Shown piece after piece: positions 53,457-63,377 of a stretch of DNA of 64,000 bases (position 1 is the stretch's first letter; every line of letters starts with the position of its first letter). The stretch is taken from contig CAZKYC010000006.1 in NCBI GenBank assembly GCA_964556895.1, positions 26,330 through 90,329 on the forward strand, in the 5' to 3' direction. This DNA comes from Hinthialibacter sp964556895 (lineage in GTDB: Bacteria > Hinthialibacterota > Hinthialibacteria > Hinthialibacterales > Hinthialibacteraceae). The translations under genes were made by a program, and so were the position numbers. The notes beneath the pieces are model-generated. The model was given only the letters and a program-made list of their open reading frames with translations, was not told where the DNA came from and did no database searches.

Positions 53457-54940
53457 AATGGTTGAGATTCTACACAGAACGGCGGTGATTGAAAGTCGAG
53501 GTCGCCAAACACGTGGGCCGAATACGCCCACAGTTTGGCGTCGGGGTTGTTCCAGGATCCAGGCGCCATACCCGCTTTGGCGCATACCGCTTCTAAAAAT
53601 TCTTCGACGCTCCAGTTTCGCTCGGAGGCGACTTGAGGGAGCAGCGTACCTGAGCGCTGATATCCAGTTGGGCCAGTTCCCTCAATTTGCAACCCATCGC
53701 GCCCAATTCGTATTTCGTTGACATCATCAATCGGCCGCAACGGCGATAACACTGATATCTGAATGTCCGTCCAAAGCAGTTCCTCTTCAAGCAGGCTCAA
53801 AAACCGGTGGTCGTTCATCGCTGATTGCCCCGCCATGTATGGCGCGAGCTGGTAAAGTGGTTCTTCGACGGGAGCGAAACGTCCCAAACAACCTCTTAAT
53901 TCGCCGCGGTTTTTTAACGTAACAAACAACCCGGCATTGACTTTGAGCGACGCAGATTCAGTGGTCGGTTTGATGGACTTATTGGTCAATTCAGCCAGCA
54001 CGCCTAAGCGCGCCAGATGTAGTAGCTCTTTTTGTTCGTCTTCACTCAAACGAAATTCTTCCAGCGTTTTTGAGCGGTCAGGCCAATAGATTGCCAGTGA
54101 GCCATAGCCGACCACACGGTCATGGTCGCCCCACTCGCTGTCGCCGCTGTTTTGGTAATGAAGCGTCTTGGCCTCGGTCGCTCCTAAGGCGCAGGCCGCT
54201 TCAACCGTTGTCAACATGGCTGCGCCGCCGCACATCACACAGTGCAAATTTGGGCCGCCATTCTTTTTGAGTGCGTCTAAGTCATGACGAATGTTATGCG
54301 GCGATAGTGATTGAACCGTTTTTAACATCGCCTGGTCAACCAAATTCGCCACATCATATTTAGGGTAATGGCTCAAGTCAGACGACACGATGAGTAGCAC
54401 ATTCTTGCTAGAATCGGCCTCTGTTGCTCTCGCGATTCGCCCCCCCACGGTTTTACATAAAACAGCATCCACCTGAGAGATCAATAGAGACGAAACCCTG
54501 GCACGGGGAAACACCGTCTGTACAAAGGGCAAATTCACTTCAACCGAGTGTTCGCCAAAATGCGGCGTCGGATCGGCCTGGACCGGTTGTCCATCTTTCA
54601 GTAATTCGGCATTCAGTTCTTGATCGATATTGATATTGCCTAAGGGGGTTTCATAGCGAACGCCGTCAAACACAGACGCGCCGTCTACTCCCTTATGGCC
54701 TAAGGCAACAAACAAAACCGTATCGGGATTTTGGTTTTGAACATGGCGGAAGGAACAGCCCGCTACCAGGCCGGAAAACGGATACCCCGCATGTGGCGCC
54801 AACACCGCCAACACGCGGCGGTTTGACGGTTCTACCTCCGCAAGCGACAGAAATTTTTGTATCTCGCTTGTCAGTTCGACAGGGTCAGCCGGGTAAAACT
54901 GTCCTGCGACCGTCGGTTTTAGCGCGTCTGGGGCCTGCAT
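53453..54940 (-). CDS. AmmeMemoRadiSam system fusion: Memo (B) plus AMMECR1 (A)
   Basis: A 495-residue fusion. The N-terminal MEMO1 domain (about 5-285) has 'LAPHAGYPFSGLVAGCSFRH', 'HFGEHSVEVNLPFVQTVFP' and 'LIVSSDLSHYPKYDVANLVD', with the His/Asp/Cys residues of its metal-binding pocket. The AMMECR1 domain (about 310-480) has 'GLFVTLKNRGELRGCLGRF' and 'DIQISVLSPLRPI'. In many prokaryotes these two plus a radical-SAM protein form one locus of poorly known function; the radical-SAM member is not in this window. The start ATG at 54940 lies in a divergent region. Confidence 0.93.
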   Translation of the reverse strand: MQAPDALKPTVAGQFYPADPVELTSEIQKFLSLAEVEPSNRRVLAVLAPHAGYPFSGLVAGCSFRHVQNQNPDTVLFVALGHKGVDGASVFDGVRYETPLGNINIDQELNAELLKDGQPVQADPTPHFGEHSVEVNLPFVQTVFPRARVSSLLISQVDAVLCKTVGGRIARATEADSSKNVLLIVSSDLSHYPKYDVANLVDQAMLKTVQSLSPHNIRHDLDALKKNGGPNLHCVMCGGAAMLTTVEAACALGATEAKTLHYQNSGDSEWGDHDRVVGYGSLAIYWPDRSKTLEEFRLSEDEQKELLHLARLGVLAELTNKSIKPTTESASLKVNAGLFVTLKNRGELRGCLGRFAPVEEPLYQLAPYMAGQSAMNDHRFLSLLEEELLWTDIQISVLSPLRPIDDVNEIRIGRDGLQIEGTGPTGYQRSGTLLPQVASERNWSVEEFLEAVCAKAGMAPGSWNNPDAKLWAYSAHVFGDLDFQSPPFCVESQPL

Positions 54941-55241
54941 GGAACACCTTTCTCACGCCATCGGAATCGAAAGATCGAAATGGGATTACAAAGCAAACAT
55001 GTGTGCAGCCGCCTGGATGCAAACCAGCAAAAACAACGCAAAGAGAAATAGCCCAACTCTCATCGTTTCCCACACCAACTTCTATCATAACCGTTCTTTT
55101 TCAATTCCAAAACACTCAATCTACAATACTACAACCCTTTTCAATTAGAGCAGGTACGATAATATCAACGAGACAAATAAACTCCTCAAACGTTATAGTA
55201 TTGACGAAGCGATCCCGGCCTGAATGAAGAGGATGACAGGC
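54941..55241. other. Divergent promoter interval
   Basis: About 300 AT-rich bases between divergent genes. Only -10-like sequences (such as TACAAT near 55122) are seen; no repeat or RNA gene. Confidence 0.35.
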
Positions 55242-56213
55242 ATGAACCGATTTGTGTTTTTGTTGATTGCAATTCTTGTACTGGCCCTAGCCCCACAGGC
55301 GCAACACATCGTTGATAAACAACAGGTCATACAAAATTATTCGAACCACGTTCAGCTGGCCAATACTCTTCAAGCGCGGGTGAAATTTCAATTTCACCGC
55401 TTTCTAAAAAATTCCATCACTGACGACCTCAAACCTGAATTGGAGCGTATTTACTCACTGCCAATTGAAGACAAAGTCTACCAACAGTTTCCCTTGTTTT
55501 TTAACAGCGTCTTTATGATGAAGTGGGACACCGTGTTAGACGGCGTCAAAATGACAGGCACGCAAACCGTGCAAAATTCGTATATGGAACTGCGCGGCGT
55601 TGACCCACGCTTTGACATGTCGGCGGATTTCATTCGCCGCCTGGAGAGCAGCCCCGCCATGCCGCTGGAATACCGCTTCACGGTAGAACGCGCTGGTTCA
55701 GACATTCAATCCAACATGCTTCACCTGTTTATTCCAAATGAATTTATTGATTTCTTCTATCTGCCGAATTATTGGTACCCGTCACCGAGATTTTTAGGGT
55801 TCCCAAAATCGCTTGATCAAGTCGAGGCGCGATCAAGCACGCTCGACCCTTACATCGTGTTTTTATTTACCCCAACCGCCCTCAGCCCCAAGTTAATGGA
55901 CTTTCTCCGGGGGGCCATCTTGAGGCCTGAGATCACTGAGAATGACGTCTATGTGATGCTTTCGATTGATTCCAACCATTGGGCCTGCCGCAAAGTCGAG
56001 ATCGGCGTCAAACGAGCCGAACCGCTTCACAAATGGGACGTTGATAAGATCATCATCATTGACCATCAAATTTCATCGGCGACGCCATCGGGGCTGCCGT
56101 ACCCCGGTACAAGCAACATGTGGGTCAATACATTTGTTCAGCATGGCGCTGAAACCGTCAGCAAGAATCTGTTTTTCTCTGAGTTGAGTGTTCAAAGCCT
56201 CGAAACGTTTTAG
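55242..56213 (+). CDS. Secreted protein of unknown function
   Basis: About 323 residues. A signal peptide (1-20, 'FVFLLIAILVLALAPQAQ') is followed by a soluble domain with mixed strands ('FNSVFMMKWDTVLDGVKM', 'YRFTVERAG', 'VYVMLSIDSNHWACRKVEIG'). I recognise no family; the layout is somewhat like bacterial outer-membrane lipoprotein-sorting-type beta folds, but no motif proves it. I use the ATG at 55242, which has AGAGG upstream; 55224 is an alternative start. Confidence 0.7.
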   Translation: MNRFVFLLIAILVLALAPQAQHIVDKQQVIQNYSNHVQLANTLQARVKFQFHRFLKNSITDDLKPELERIYSLPIEDKVYQQFPLFFNSVFMMKWDTVLDGVKMTGTQTVQNSYMELRGVDPRFDMSADFIRRLESSPAMPLEYRFTVERAGSDIQSNMLHLFIPNEFIDFFYLPNYWYPSPRFLGFPKSLDQVEARSSTLDPYIVFLFTPTALSPKLMDFLRGAILRPEITENDVYVMLSIDSNHWACRKVEIGVKRAEPLHKWDVDKIIIIDHQISSATPSGLPYPGTSNMWVNTFVQHGAETVSKNLFFSELSVQSLETF

Positions 56214-56216
56214 CGT

Positions 56217-57605
56217 TTATGCGGGCTCGACGCTTCCGGCGTCTTCAGGATGATAGACAACGTGAATTGACTTCCACTTTCCACGCCAAAACCGCAATAC
56301 AGTAAGTGCGCTCTGGACCGCAGGCGCCGCTCCCCAAGCGACCCAGGCGCCGTAGACATCCCACGGGCTGTAAGCAACAAGACACCACGCCGCTGGGGCC
56401 ATCAACATCCACTGAGCGAATACGGTGTACCGCATCGAAGGGCGCGTGTCTCCCGCTCCCGCCAGCGCGCCGCCCGCGACAATTGAAACGCAATTACAGA
56501 ACTGCTCGCAGGCGATACAGACCAGAGTGATTCTTGCCAGCGCCAACACGTTTTCATCACTGGTAAACAATGAAACAATCGTCTGCGACCAAATGATGAG
56601 AACAACGCTTGTCATTGCCATTACCATCGAGACGAATTGAATGGCCGTCCAGCCATACGCCTCGGCTTTTTCGATGTTTTGGGCGCCGATGCTTTGCCCA
56701 ACCAGCGCGGCGGCGCCGACCTGAAACGCCAGGGCGGGCATAATTGACAACATGCGAATCTGAAAGCCAATCGCCGCCGCCGCGACGGCGGTCGTCCCGG
56801 CGACGGTCGAGGCGATGATGCCGATAAACAACACACGCGCGCCGTTGCGAAAGAACCCTGACACGCCAGACGGCACGCCAACGTTAAAAATTTGGCGCAG
56901 GATGGAAAAATCTATAAACGGCGAGACTTTCAGGTGGACTGGACGGCTGGGCTTCATCAACAATCTTATCGCCAATATACCGCCAATCGCTCTAGCGAGC
57001 AGCGTCCCTATGGCGATGCCGGATACACCAAACGCGGGAATGATAGGCGGCAATCCAAATAAGAAAATATAGTTAAAGCCAACATTTAAGACATTGACCA
57101 GTAATGCAATTTTGAGTGGGGTTTTGGTGTCTCCCATCGCGCGAAAGACGGCGTTGGTCGAGAAGTTTATCATCAGAAACACAACGCCGCCAAGCAGCAG
57201 CCTTAAATACGGCTCGCCGTGATACAACACATCCGGCTCTGCGCCCAAGGCCAAGAGAAAGATACGTGCGGTCAATGCGCCAATCACGCCAAGGCCGATG
57301 CCCGCGACAATTGACACAAGAAGAGAATGCCAAGCGACTGATGAAGCGACGTCATATCGCTTCGCCCCAAAATTTTGTGAGACCAGGGTGATTGTGCCTG
57401 TGGTCACCGCGATGGTGCCGATCATCAGTACGAGAAATATCTGACGGGAGAAACCGAGCGCCGCAACAGCGGAATGGCCCAGAAAGCCAGAAAAATAAAT
57501 ATCAACCAGCCCAACCGCGGTTTCTAATAACGAATAAACCACAGTCGGCCATGAGATTTTGAGTAAATCCCTCAATAATTGCGGATCAAACCAACGATTT
57601 AACAT
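56217..57605 (-). CDS. MATE-family efflux transporter
   Basis: A 462-residue multidrug/toxin antiporter with 12 helices in two homologous halves ('GFLGHSAVAALGFSRQIFL' in the first, 'AFQVGAAALVGQSIGAQNIE' in the second). 'NFSTNAVFRAMGDTKTPLKI' is a well-conserved NorM/DinF-type loop. It exchanges cationic compounds for Na+ or H+ across the inner membrane. It converges on the preceding secreted-protein gene with only 3 bases between stops. Confidence 0.93.
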   Translation of the reverse strand: MLNRWFDPQLLRDLLKISWPTVVYSLLETAVGLVDIYFSGFLGHSAVAALGFSRQIFLVLMIGTIAVTTGTITLVSQNFGAKRYDVASSVAWHSLLVSIVAGIGLGVIGALTARIFLLALGAEPDVLYHGEPYLRLLLGGVVFLMINFSTNAVFRAMGDTKTPLKIALLVNVLNVGFNYIFLFGLPPIIPAFGVSGIAIGTLLARAIGGILAIRLLMKPSRPVHLKVSPFIDFSILRQIFNVGVPSGVSGFFRNGARVLFIGIIASTVAGTTAVAAAAIGFQIRMLSIMPALAFQVGAAALVGQSIGAQNIEKAEAYGWTAIQFVSMVMAMTSVVLIIWSQTIVSLFTSDENVLALARITLVCIACEQFCNCVSIVAGGALAGAGDTRPSMRYTVFAQWMLMAPAAWCLVAYSPWDVYGAWVAWGAAPAVQSALTVLRFWRGKWKSIHVVYHPEDAGSVEPA

Positions 57606-57688
57606 ACATTCAAGCCAACTGGCTGCAACGGCTTCAGGTTGTGTTCTATCAACCTAAGCGCTTTCAATGCAGAACGGAAGGGATTGAA

Positions 57689-57904
57689 TTATCTAGGCGG
57701 CGGATAATAGTAACCGCGCAGGTCATAAAGCGTTGGTTTTTTATCTGGTTCTGATTGGGATTGCTGAGTCTCAGTCACTGGTGTAGTAGGGGTTGGCTGG
57801 TTTTCGACGCTGGCGCAACTCGAAAGCGCCACAATTATGACGAAGACGGTTACTGGCGCAGGCCGTCTTCGTTTTGGATTGATTGATGACCAAAAACCCG
57901 TCAT
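57689..57904 (-). CDS. Small lipoprotein
   Basis: A 71-residue protein: positively charged n-region 'PKRRRPAP', hydrophobic core and lipobox 'LSSC', then a Thr/Pro/Gln-rich segment and 'DLRGYYYPPPR'. It is divergent from the SH3-like gene with 34 bases between starts. Function unknown. The upstream frame is open for longer, but only this start gives a proper signal. Confidence 0.55.
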   Translation of the reverse strand: MTGFWSSINPKRRRPAPVTVFVIIVALSSCASVENQPTPTTPVTETQQSQSEPDKKPTLYDLRGYYYPPPR

Positions 57905-57938
57905 AGTACCACTATATTTTTCAAGAAAAAGTGAACCC

Positions 57939-58430
57939 ATGCGTAGAATACTCGTTTCCATATTTCTTATCTTTCCGCTCATTCTATCAGCTTTTGACAG
58001 CGACGCCGCGTTTGTCAAAACCAAGTATGGCGCCATCGAAGGCAATGTGGTGGTCAGGCAATTTGAAGACCTGGTGGTTACCATCAAAACTCGCGACCAG
58101 CGGCTCTTTCAATTCTACGGCGCAGACGTGGTCTCCGTTACCGCATCAACCAAAATTTTAGCGGGCACGGCCGTGTTTTTACGCGAAGAACCATCAGAAA
58201 GCGCCTTGCCGACCGTCGAACTGGCGACGGGGTGCCAAGTTGATTTCGCTGAAGACGCGCCGCAGGGCGACTGGGTCAAAGTCAAAATCTGGGGCGCTAA
58301 CCAGGGGTGGATTCAACACAACATACTAACCGACACGGTTCTGTTTAGATCGAAAACGACTAATTCTCGCTCAGACCATCACCCTGCTGACGTACATTCT
58401 GAGCCGCCGCCCGGCTCGAAAGAGCAATAA
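57939..58430 (+). CDS. Exported SH3-like domain protein
   Basis: A 163-residue protein with a signal peptide (1-22) and a bacterial SH3-type fold near residues 75-135 ('VFLREEPSESALPTVELATG', 'GDWVKVKIWGANQGWIQHN'), the sequence pattern of periplasmic SH3b domains that bind peptidoglycan or other proteins. The C-terminus is hydrophilic. Only a weak purine tract precedes the ATG. Confidence 0.7.
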   Translation: MRRILVSIFLIFPLILSAFDSDAAFVKTKYGAIEGNVVVRQFEDLVVTIKTRDQRLFQFYGADVVSVTASTKILAGTAVFLREEPSESALPTVELATGCQVDFAEDAPQGDWVKVKIWGANQGWIQHNILTDTVLFRSKTTNSRSDHHPADVHSEPPPGSKEQ

Positions 58431-58472
58431 ACGATTCAACTAGAACCAACATATTTGAGGAGGAACGGATCA

Positions 58473-59489
58473 ATGCAATATCGACGATTTGGACGCATGG
58501 GTTGGGACATCGCTGAAATAGGCTTCGGGGCGTGGGCCATCGGCGGCATGTGGGGCGACCAGGATGACAATGAATCACTGGCCGCACTGCACAAATATAT
58601 AGAACTTGGCGGCAACTTTATCGACACCGCCCAAGCCTATGGTGAAGGCCGCAGTGAGACTCTGGTGGCCAAAGCCATCAAAAAACACGGCGACCGAATC
58701 TATGTCGCAACGAAACTGCCGCCGAAGAACGGCATTTGGAACCCGCCAGCAGGCATGCCGTGGAACCAAGCCTTTCCCGCTGACTATATTACCAAGGGCG
58801 TTGAGTTCAGCCTGAAAACCCTTGATACCGATTGCATAGATATTTACCAGTTGCATACCTGGTGTGAAACTTGGAACGGAGTGGACGAAATCTACTCCGC
58901 CGCCGAAAAATTGAAACAAGACGGAAAGATCCGCGCCTTTGGCATCTCAACTACGGAAAGCTTCCCCGAACAGGTCATCCCGGCGCTGCAGTCTGGCGTG
59001 GTCGACAGTCTGCAAGTAATCTTCAATTTATTTGAACAACATCCGGCCTATTCGCTGTTTCCCCATTGCAAGGAAAACGATGTCTTCGTCATTGTGCGCG
59101 TGCCGTTTGACGAAGCGTCATTGACGGGCAAATTCACGGGCGATGAAACCTTCGCGCAAGATGATTTTCGTACGCGCTACTTCCGCGGCGACAATCTCAA
59201 AGCGACTGTTCAGCGGGTAGACCAAATCAAAGAGTGGGCGAAAACCAACACGCCGGACATGTCGATGGCTGAACTGGCGTTGCGCTATACTTTGAGTTAT
59301 GACCAAACAGGATCGGTGATTCCAGGCATTCGCAACCCCCGCCACGCGGAGCTCAACACAGCGCCGTCTGACGGCAAGCGGCTTTCGAGCGCCCAATTAA
59401 AAGGCCTGATGAAATTCGCCTGGCGGCGCAACCCTTGGGTTGAAGACCTGTTAACGTTAGACAAAATACATACAGGCGGGATTCAGTAG
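58473..59489 (+). CDS. Aldo/keto reductase
   Basis: A 338-residue NADPH-dependent oxidoreductase. TIM-barrel catalytic tetrad: Asp in 'NFIDTAQAYGEGRSE', Tyr of the same motif, Lys in 'YVATKLPPK', His in 'YQLHTW'. The C-terminal 'SVIPGIRNPRHAELN' binds the cofactor phosphate. The start has GAGGAGG 8 bases upstream. The substrate is probably an aldehyde or sugar; no neighbour helps. Confidence 0.92.
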   Translation: MQYRRFGRMGWDIAEIGFGAWAIGGMWGDQDDNESLAALHKYIELGGNFIDTAQAYGEGRSETLVAKAIKKHGDRIYVATKLPPKNGIWNPPAGMPWNQAFPADYITKGVEFSLKTLDTDCIDIYQLHTWCETWNGVDEIYSAAEKLKQDGKIRAFGISTTESFPEQVIPALQSGVVDSLQVIFNLFEQHPAYSLFPHCKENDVFVIVRVPFDEASLTGKFTGDETFAQDDFRTRYFRGDNLKATVQRVDQIKEWAKTNTPDMSMAELALRYTLSYDQTGSVIPGIRNPRHAELNTAPSDGKRLSSAQLKGLMKFAWRRNPWVEDLLTLDKIHTGGIQ

Positions 59490-59568
59490 AATTTAAAAAT
59501 GATACACTCGCCCATTCCCCGATGACGATTGCCAAAGAGGGTGGGCGCTTAGAGAGTTTACGATTTAA

Positions 59569-59796
59569 TTATGCGACAGCGTGAGGCAATGTGATATCTG
59601 CGCCGCGTATGTTTACAACCGCATCGCCAACATGAATGGTTAAAACGACTCCACCCGGCGAGCCTTTGTAATCTTGTACGAGTTGCGCTTCGGAGATGAC
59701 GCGGATTGACTCGATTTTACCACGCTGCCCGTTCAACGAGTCAATTAAGACTTCGTCTCCAACATGCAACTCGGCTTCAACAGATGCTTCGAACAT
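59569..59796 (-). CDS. Small protein of unknown function
   Basis: A 75-residue, beta-rich acidic protein. 'LHVGDEVLIDSLNGQRGKIE' and 'VLTIHVGDAVVNIRGADITL' look like strands of a small KOW/SH3-like barrel. A clear GGGAGG ribosome site and a lone position indicate a real gene. I know no family. Confidence 0.65.
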   Translation of the reverse strand: MFEASVEAELHVGDEVLIDSLNGQRGKIESIRVISEAQLVQDYKGSPGGVVLTIHVGDAVVNIRGADITLPHAVA

Positions 59797-60037
59797 AAAC
59801 TATGCCTCCCAGTGATGGTATGAGTGTTTCGATCGCCGTTTGGCGAATTGTGGTTGGAGAAATACTGTTGTTTTAATGCAAACAACATGGCTTTAGCCGC
59901 CGACTGAAGGAAAAGTAACTAACTATAATCATACAAGAAGGTTATTTATAGTCAATCCATTTTGATGTAAATCTCATTTTTATTTTAATCATTTCTATAG
60001 GTCTTCAAACCGACAAATGCGAATCGCAGGGTATTTG

Positions 60038-61267
60038 ATGAAATTGTCTCGAAGATTTCGTATGTTTCTCATCTTTTTCGCCCCGATACTCATTGTATTG
60101 GCAGTTTCGGCATACCTGCAAAACAGCCGGACGGCGTATATGAACCACTTGGCAACCCAGGGCGTATTAGCCATTTATAGTGGAGGAACGATTGAAGAAA
60201 GCGACATTCGATGGTATATCCATAATCCACCGAAAGGGGAAAGCCCGATTTTACGCGCACTTGAATTGACGCCAGAAGATGTTGAAGGCCTCGATCAAGA
60301 ACAAGCCGACTGGCTAGAACAAGACCTCGCCCAGGCGCTGTTAAAACGGATTATTCAACACATTGCTATCATAAAGACAGTCACTGAATCGAAAGGCAAC
60401 CATTTAATTGAAAGTGTATCGGCGGCAGTCTGGCACTATAAAGAAGAGCAGTTGAAAGAAATGATGGAAGCTGAATTAGACAGCATCACACCGTCCATCA
60501 CGCGCCAGGAGATGTTGACCTACTACGTTCACAATCCACAAGAATTCTATAAACCCGGCGACCGCCTTGCCCGCCATATCATGCTCAACAGCCAGTCATC
60601 TGAAGCCGAAATCAGCCCGGCCACCCTCATGCACCGCCTTGAAGCAGGAGAAGATTTTCTCTCTCTGGTGCGCTATTCAGAATCAGAAACGGCGAATTCT
60701 GACGGGTATATAGGCTGGCTGGAAAAGGGAGCGGTCTCAAAACCGTTTGAAACCGCATTGTGGGCGCTGGAGGTTCAAGAAGTGACAGGCCCAATTCAAG
60801 TCGGCGACACATGGCATTTCATTCAGCTTATTGATAAACATGAACAAGGGTTGGTTCCATTCGAAGAATGCCAGGCGCAAATTCAAGTGCGTCTAATTGA
60901 GGAAAAAAGCCTTCAACACCGCTTCAAACTACTCGGGATCGACGCCAGCGATAACCCAAGCAGAGACGAAACCTACTCAGAAGCGCTCTTGAAAGCCGCC
61001 TATGAGAAGGGCTTTGACAAAGACCCTAATCTTGCGCAGAAACTGAAAGCCTTCGAACAATACAATACGGCTGACGCGTTGTTTACTCAACAGGTTGAAA
61101 AACGAAAAAAACGCTACCGGAACGAAGATGAGTCGGCCTGGTATCACGAAAGCGAAACCGCCAAAGACTTGTTAAACCAAATGGGCTTTCAATTGGTTGT
61201 CATCTTGGCGCCAGCCAATACGGCGGATTCTCGACCGCCAATCAATTCACTTGAGCAAAATGATTGA
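60038..61267 (+). CDS. Membrane-anchored parvulin-type peptidyl-prolyl isomerase
   Basis: About 409 residues. One N-terminal membrane helix ('MFLIFFAPILIVLAVSAYL'), a SurA/PrsA-like helical region, and a parvulin domain near residues 175-280 ('RLARHIMLNSQSSEAE', 'FLSLVRYSESETANSDGYIG', 'WHFIQLIDKHEQGL'). It should help fold exported proteins in the periplasm. Usual conserved His residues are only partly retained, so activity may be weak. I choose 60038 with AGGG upstream; 60017 is possible. Its end overlaps thiD by 26 bases. Confidence 0.82.
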   Translation: MKLSRRFRMFLIFFAPILIVLAVSAYLQNSRTAYMNHLATQGVLAIYSGGTIEESDIRWYIHNPPKGESPILRALELTPEDVEGLDQEQADWLEQDLAQALLKRIIQHIAIIKTVTESKGNHLIESVSAAVWHYKEEQLKEMMEAELDSITPSITRQEMLTYYVHNPQEFYKPGDRLARHIMLNSQSSEAEISPATLMHRLEAGEDFLSLVRYSESETANSDGYIGWLEKGAVSKPFETALWALEVQEVTGPIQVGDTWHFIQLIDKHEQGLVPFEECQAQIQVRLIEEKSLQHRFKLLGIDASDNPSRDETYSEALLKAAYEKGFDKDPNLAQKLKAFEQYNTADALFTQQVEKRKKRYRNEDESAWYHESETAKDLLNQMGFQLVVILAPANTADSRPPINSLEQND

Positions 61268-62024
61268 CAGGCCCTCTGCCCTTGCCTATCTTTGGATTGC
61301 TTCGTATCGCCAAATCAATAAACGCGCGCGCATTTGAGACTGCGTCACCCACCCCAAGGCCTTTGGCGATGTTCGCGGTAATCGCCGCACTGAATACACA
61401 TCCACTGCCATGAGTGTTTTGGGTGTCGATATAATCAACTAGAAATTTCTCTTCTCTCTCATCAGAAACCAACAGGTCAAACCCAAACTCACGATGAGCG
61501 CCCGCTTTGATTATGACTGCCTTCGCGCCCATGTCTAAAATGGCTTTCGCTGCATCAGAGAAGGCTGGTCTGCTTGAAATATCCATTCCAGTCAACACGC
61601 TCGCTTCAAACAGATTTGGCGTTAACAAAAAGGTTTTGGGGATCAAATGGCTTTTGAGTTTCTCAATGGCCTCCGCTTGAATTAGCGTATGCCCATGTTT
61701 GCTGACCATTACTGGGTCAACAATGACTGGGCAATTGATATCAGACAAGCAGCCTGAGACGGCTTCAATCATGGCGGCCGCGCCCAACGCGCCAGTCTTA
61801 ATCGCCGCCGGGGGGATGTCGTTTATCAAGGAGTTGAATTGTTGAATGGCGAATTCGGGCTCGACCAATTCGACAGCGTCAACCGATTGAGTGTTTTGAA
61901 CGGTCAACAGCGTGACAACGCTCATGCCATACACGCCATGCTGGTGAAACGTTTTCAAATCTGCTTGAAGGCCTGCCCCGCCAGATGGGTCTGAACCTGC
62001 AACCGTCATTGCAACTGCGCCCAT
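61242..62024 (-). CDS. thiD: Hydroxymethylpyrimidine (phosphate) kinase
   Basis: A 260-residue ribokinase-fold enzyme that phosphorylates HMP and HMP-P for thiamine synthesis. 'TVAGSDPSGGAGLQADLKTF' is the substrate-binding signature; 'IVDPVMVSKHGHTLI' and 'TQNTHGSGCVFSAAIT' hold the phosphate loop and catalytic region. I use the ATG at 62024 with GGAAGG upstream. No other thiamine gene or TPP riboswitch is seen around it. Confidence 0.94.
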   Translation of the reverse strand: MGAVAMTVAGSDPSGGAGLQADLKTFHQHGVYGMSVVTLLTVQNTQSVDAVELVEPEFAIQQFNSLINDIPPAAIKTGALGAAAMIEAVSGCLSDINCPVIVDPVMVSKHGHTLIQAEAIEKLKSHLIPKTFLLTPNLFEASVLTGMDISSRPAFSDAAKAILDMGAKAVIIKAGAHREFGFDLLVSDEREEKFLVDYIDTQNTHGSGCVFSAAITANIAKGLGVGDAVSNARAFIDLAIRSNPKIGKGRGPVNHFAQVN

Positions 62025-62286
62025 TCTTTTCCTTCCCACAGGGTCATTTTGAAAGATTGAATCACGCCCAAAACTGAACGAAAAGAGCCGCAATACTCCC
62101 TAGAGTTATTGCATTAAAGTTTGGCGTATGGTTGATTCTACAGTAGAAATGTATAACGCAGATAATGAACAGGTATAATAGACATAGAGAAAGTATAAAA
62201 TATTAATAAACTATGCTATTGTTAGGTAATGATTAAGTCTCATATACTCCACTGTCAAATCCACATGAGGCTTAGGAGATAAGACG

Positions 62287-63348
62287 ATGTCAGTTCAGCT
62301 GGACGCCATCGGCCAGTCGCTAAAAGCGACGCCAGACCAACATCTGGAGTTTCTCGCCAAGCGGGAACTTATTGAAGAGATTTTGCGCCTGCGCGACGAA
62401 AAGAACGCCTTGATCCTGGGCCACAACTACATGGAGCCATTGGTTTATCAACTGTCTGGCGCCAACGAACGCGGCGACTCGCTTGCGTTAAGCCGACGCG
62501 CGGCGAAGGCCGAAAACCCCATCATATTGTTTGACGGCGTTCGCTTTATGGCTGAGACCGCAAAAATTCTTAGCCCTGACAAAAAAGTGTTAATCGCCGA
62601 TATGGAAGCGGGATGCAGCCTGGCTGACCCGTTCGGGCCTGATGAAGTATTAGCGTTCAAACAACGCTACCCGGGCGCACCCGTAGTGACGTATATTAAC
62701 AGTTATGCTGAGATTAAGGCGGTTTCGGATTATTGCTGCACTTCGTCGAATTGTGTAAAAGTCGTTGTTCACGCCGCCAAAGAATTTAACTCTGACCAGG
62801 TGATCTTTTTCCCTGATTCGTTGATGGGCGCGAACATCAGCAGCGAGATGGACGCCCAAGGCATCGACCTGATCTACCCAGGAAAATACGACGACAGTTT
62901 TGGCCGCTGTGAAGTACACGAAAAGTTCAAGCCAGAACATATCATCCAGATTCGCGAGCAATATGACATCCCAAAAGGAGCAAGCGACGCCGCGGTTCTT
63001 GTCCATTGGGAATGCCCGCCAGATGTCGTCGCTGAGTCAGATTACTGCGGCAGCACCTCGCAAATGGCGCAGTACATTCAAAACCATGGCTCATTGAAGC
63101 GTGTGTTTTTGGCGACCGAATGTGAAATGGCGGCCAACCTGGCCAGCGAGTTTCCCGAAGTGGAATTTGTGCGCTCATGCAGTATGCACTGTGAACACAT
63201 GAAAAAAATCACGCTAGAGAAAATTCGCGATAGCCTTAAATTTGAGAGACATGAAGTCCATGTCGATCCTGACATTGCCAAAAAAGCGCTGACCGCCATC
63301 AACCGTATGTTGGCGATCCCCGCCGGGGCAGCGCCTGGGAAGAAATAA
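62287..63348 (+). CDS. nadA: Quinolinate synthase A
   Basis: A 353-residue [4Fe-4S] enzyme that condenses iminoaspartate with dihydroxyacetone phosphate to quinolinate in NAD synthesis. 'LILGHNYMEPLVYQLSG' is the substrate site; cluster cysteines are likely in 'DYCCTSSNCVKV', 'FLATECEMAANLAS' and 'VRSCSMHCEHMKKI'. TAGGAG lies ahead of the ATG. nadB and nadC are not nearby. Confidence 0.95.
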   Translation: MSVQLDAIGQSLKATPDQHLEFLAKRELIEEILRLRDEKNALILGHNYMEPLVYQLSGANERGDSLALSRRAAKAENPIILFDGVRFMAETAKILSPDKKVLIADMEAGCSLADPFGPDEVLAFKQRYPGAPVVTYINSYAEIKAVSDYCCTSSNCVKVVVHAAKEFNSDQVIFFPDSLMGANISSEMDAQGIDLIYPGKYDDSFGRCEVHEKFKPEHIIQIREQYDIPKGASDAAVLVHWECPPDVVAESDYCGSTSQMAQYIQNHGSLKRVFLATECEMAANLASEFPEVEFVRSCSMHCEHMKKITLEKIRDSLKFERHEVHVDPDIAKKALTAINRMLAIPAGAAPGKK

Positions 63349-63377
63349 TCAAACATTGCCCAATTGATGTATACTTT

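Noticed and set aside
53457..53585. N-terminal extension of the 146-residue gene to 53585
   Set aside because: It would overlap the AMMECR1 coding sequence by 130 bases and its Arg-rich text is that of an out-of-phase frame; the GTG at 53456 overlaps the stop in the way usual for this genome.
62025..62286. TPP riboswitch upstream of thiD
   Set aside because: No CUGAGA or ACCUGA core pair in the leader.
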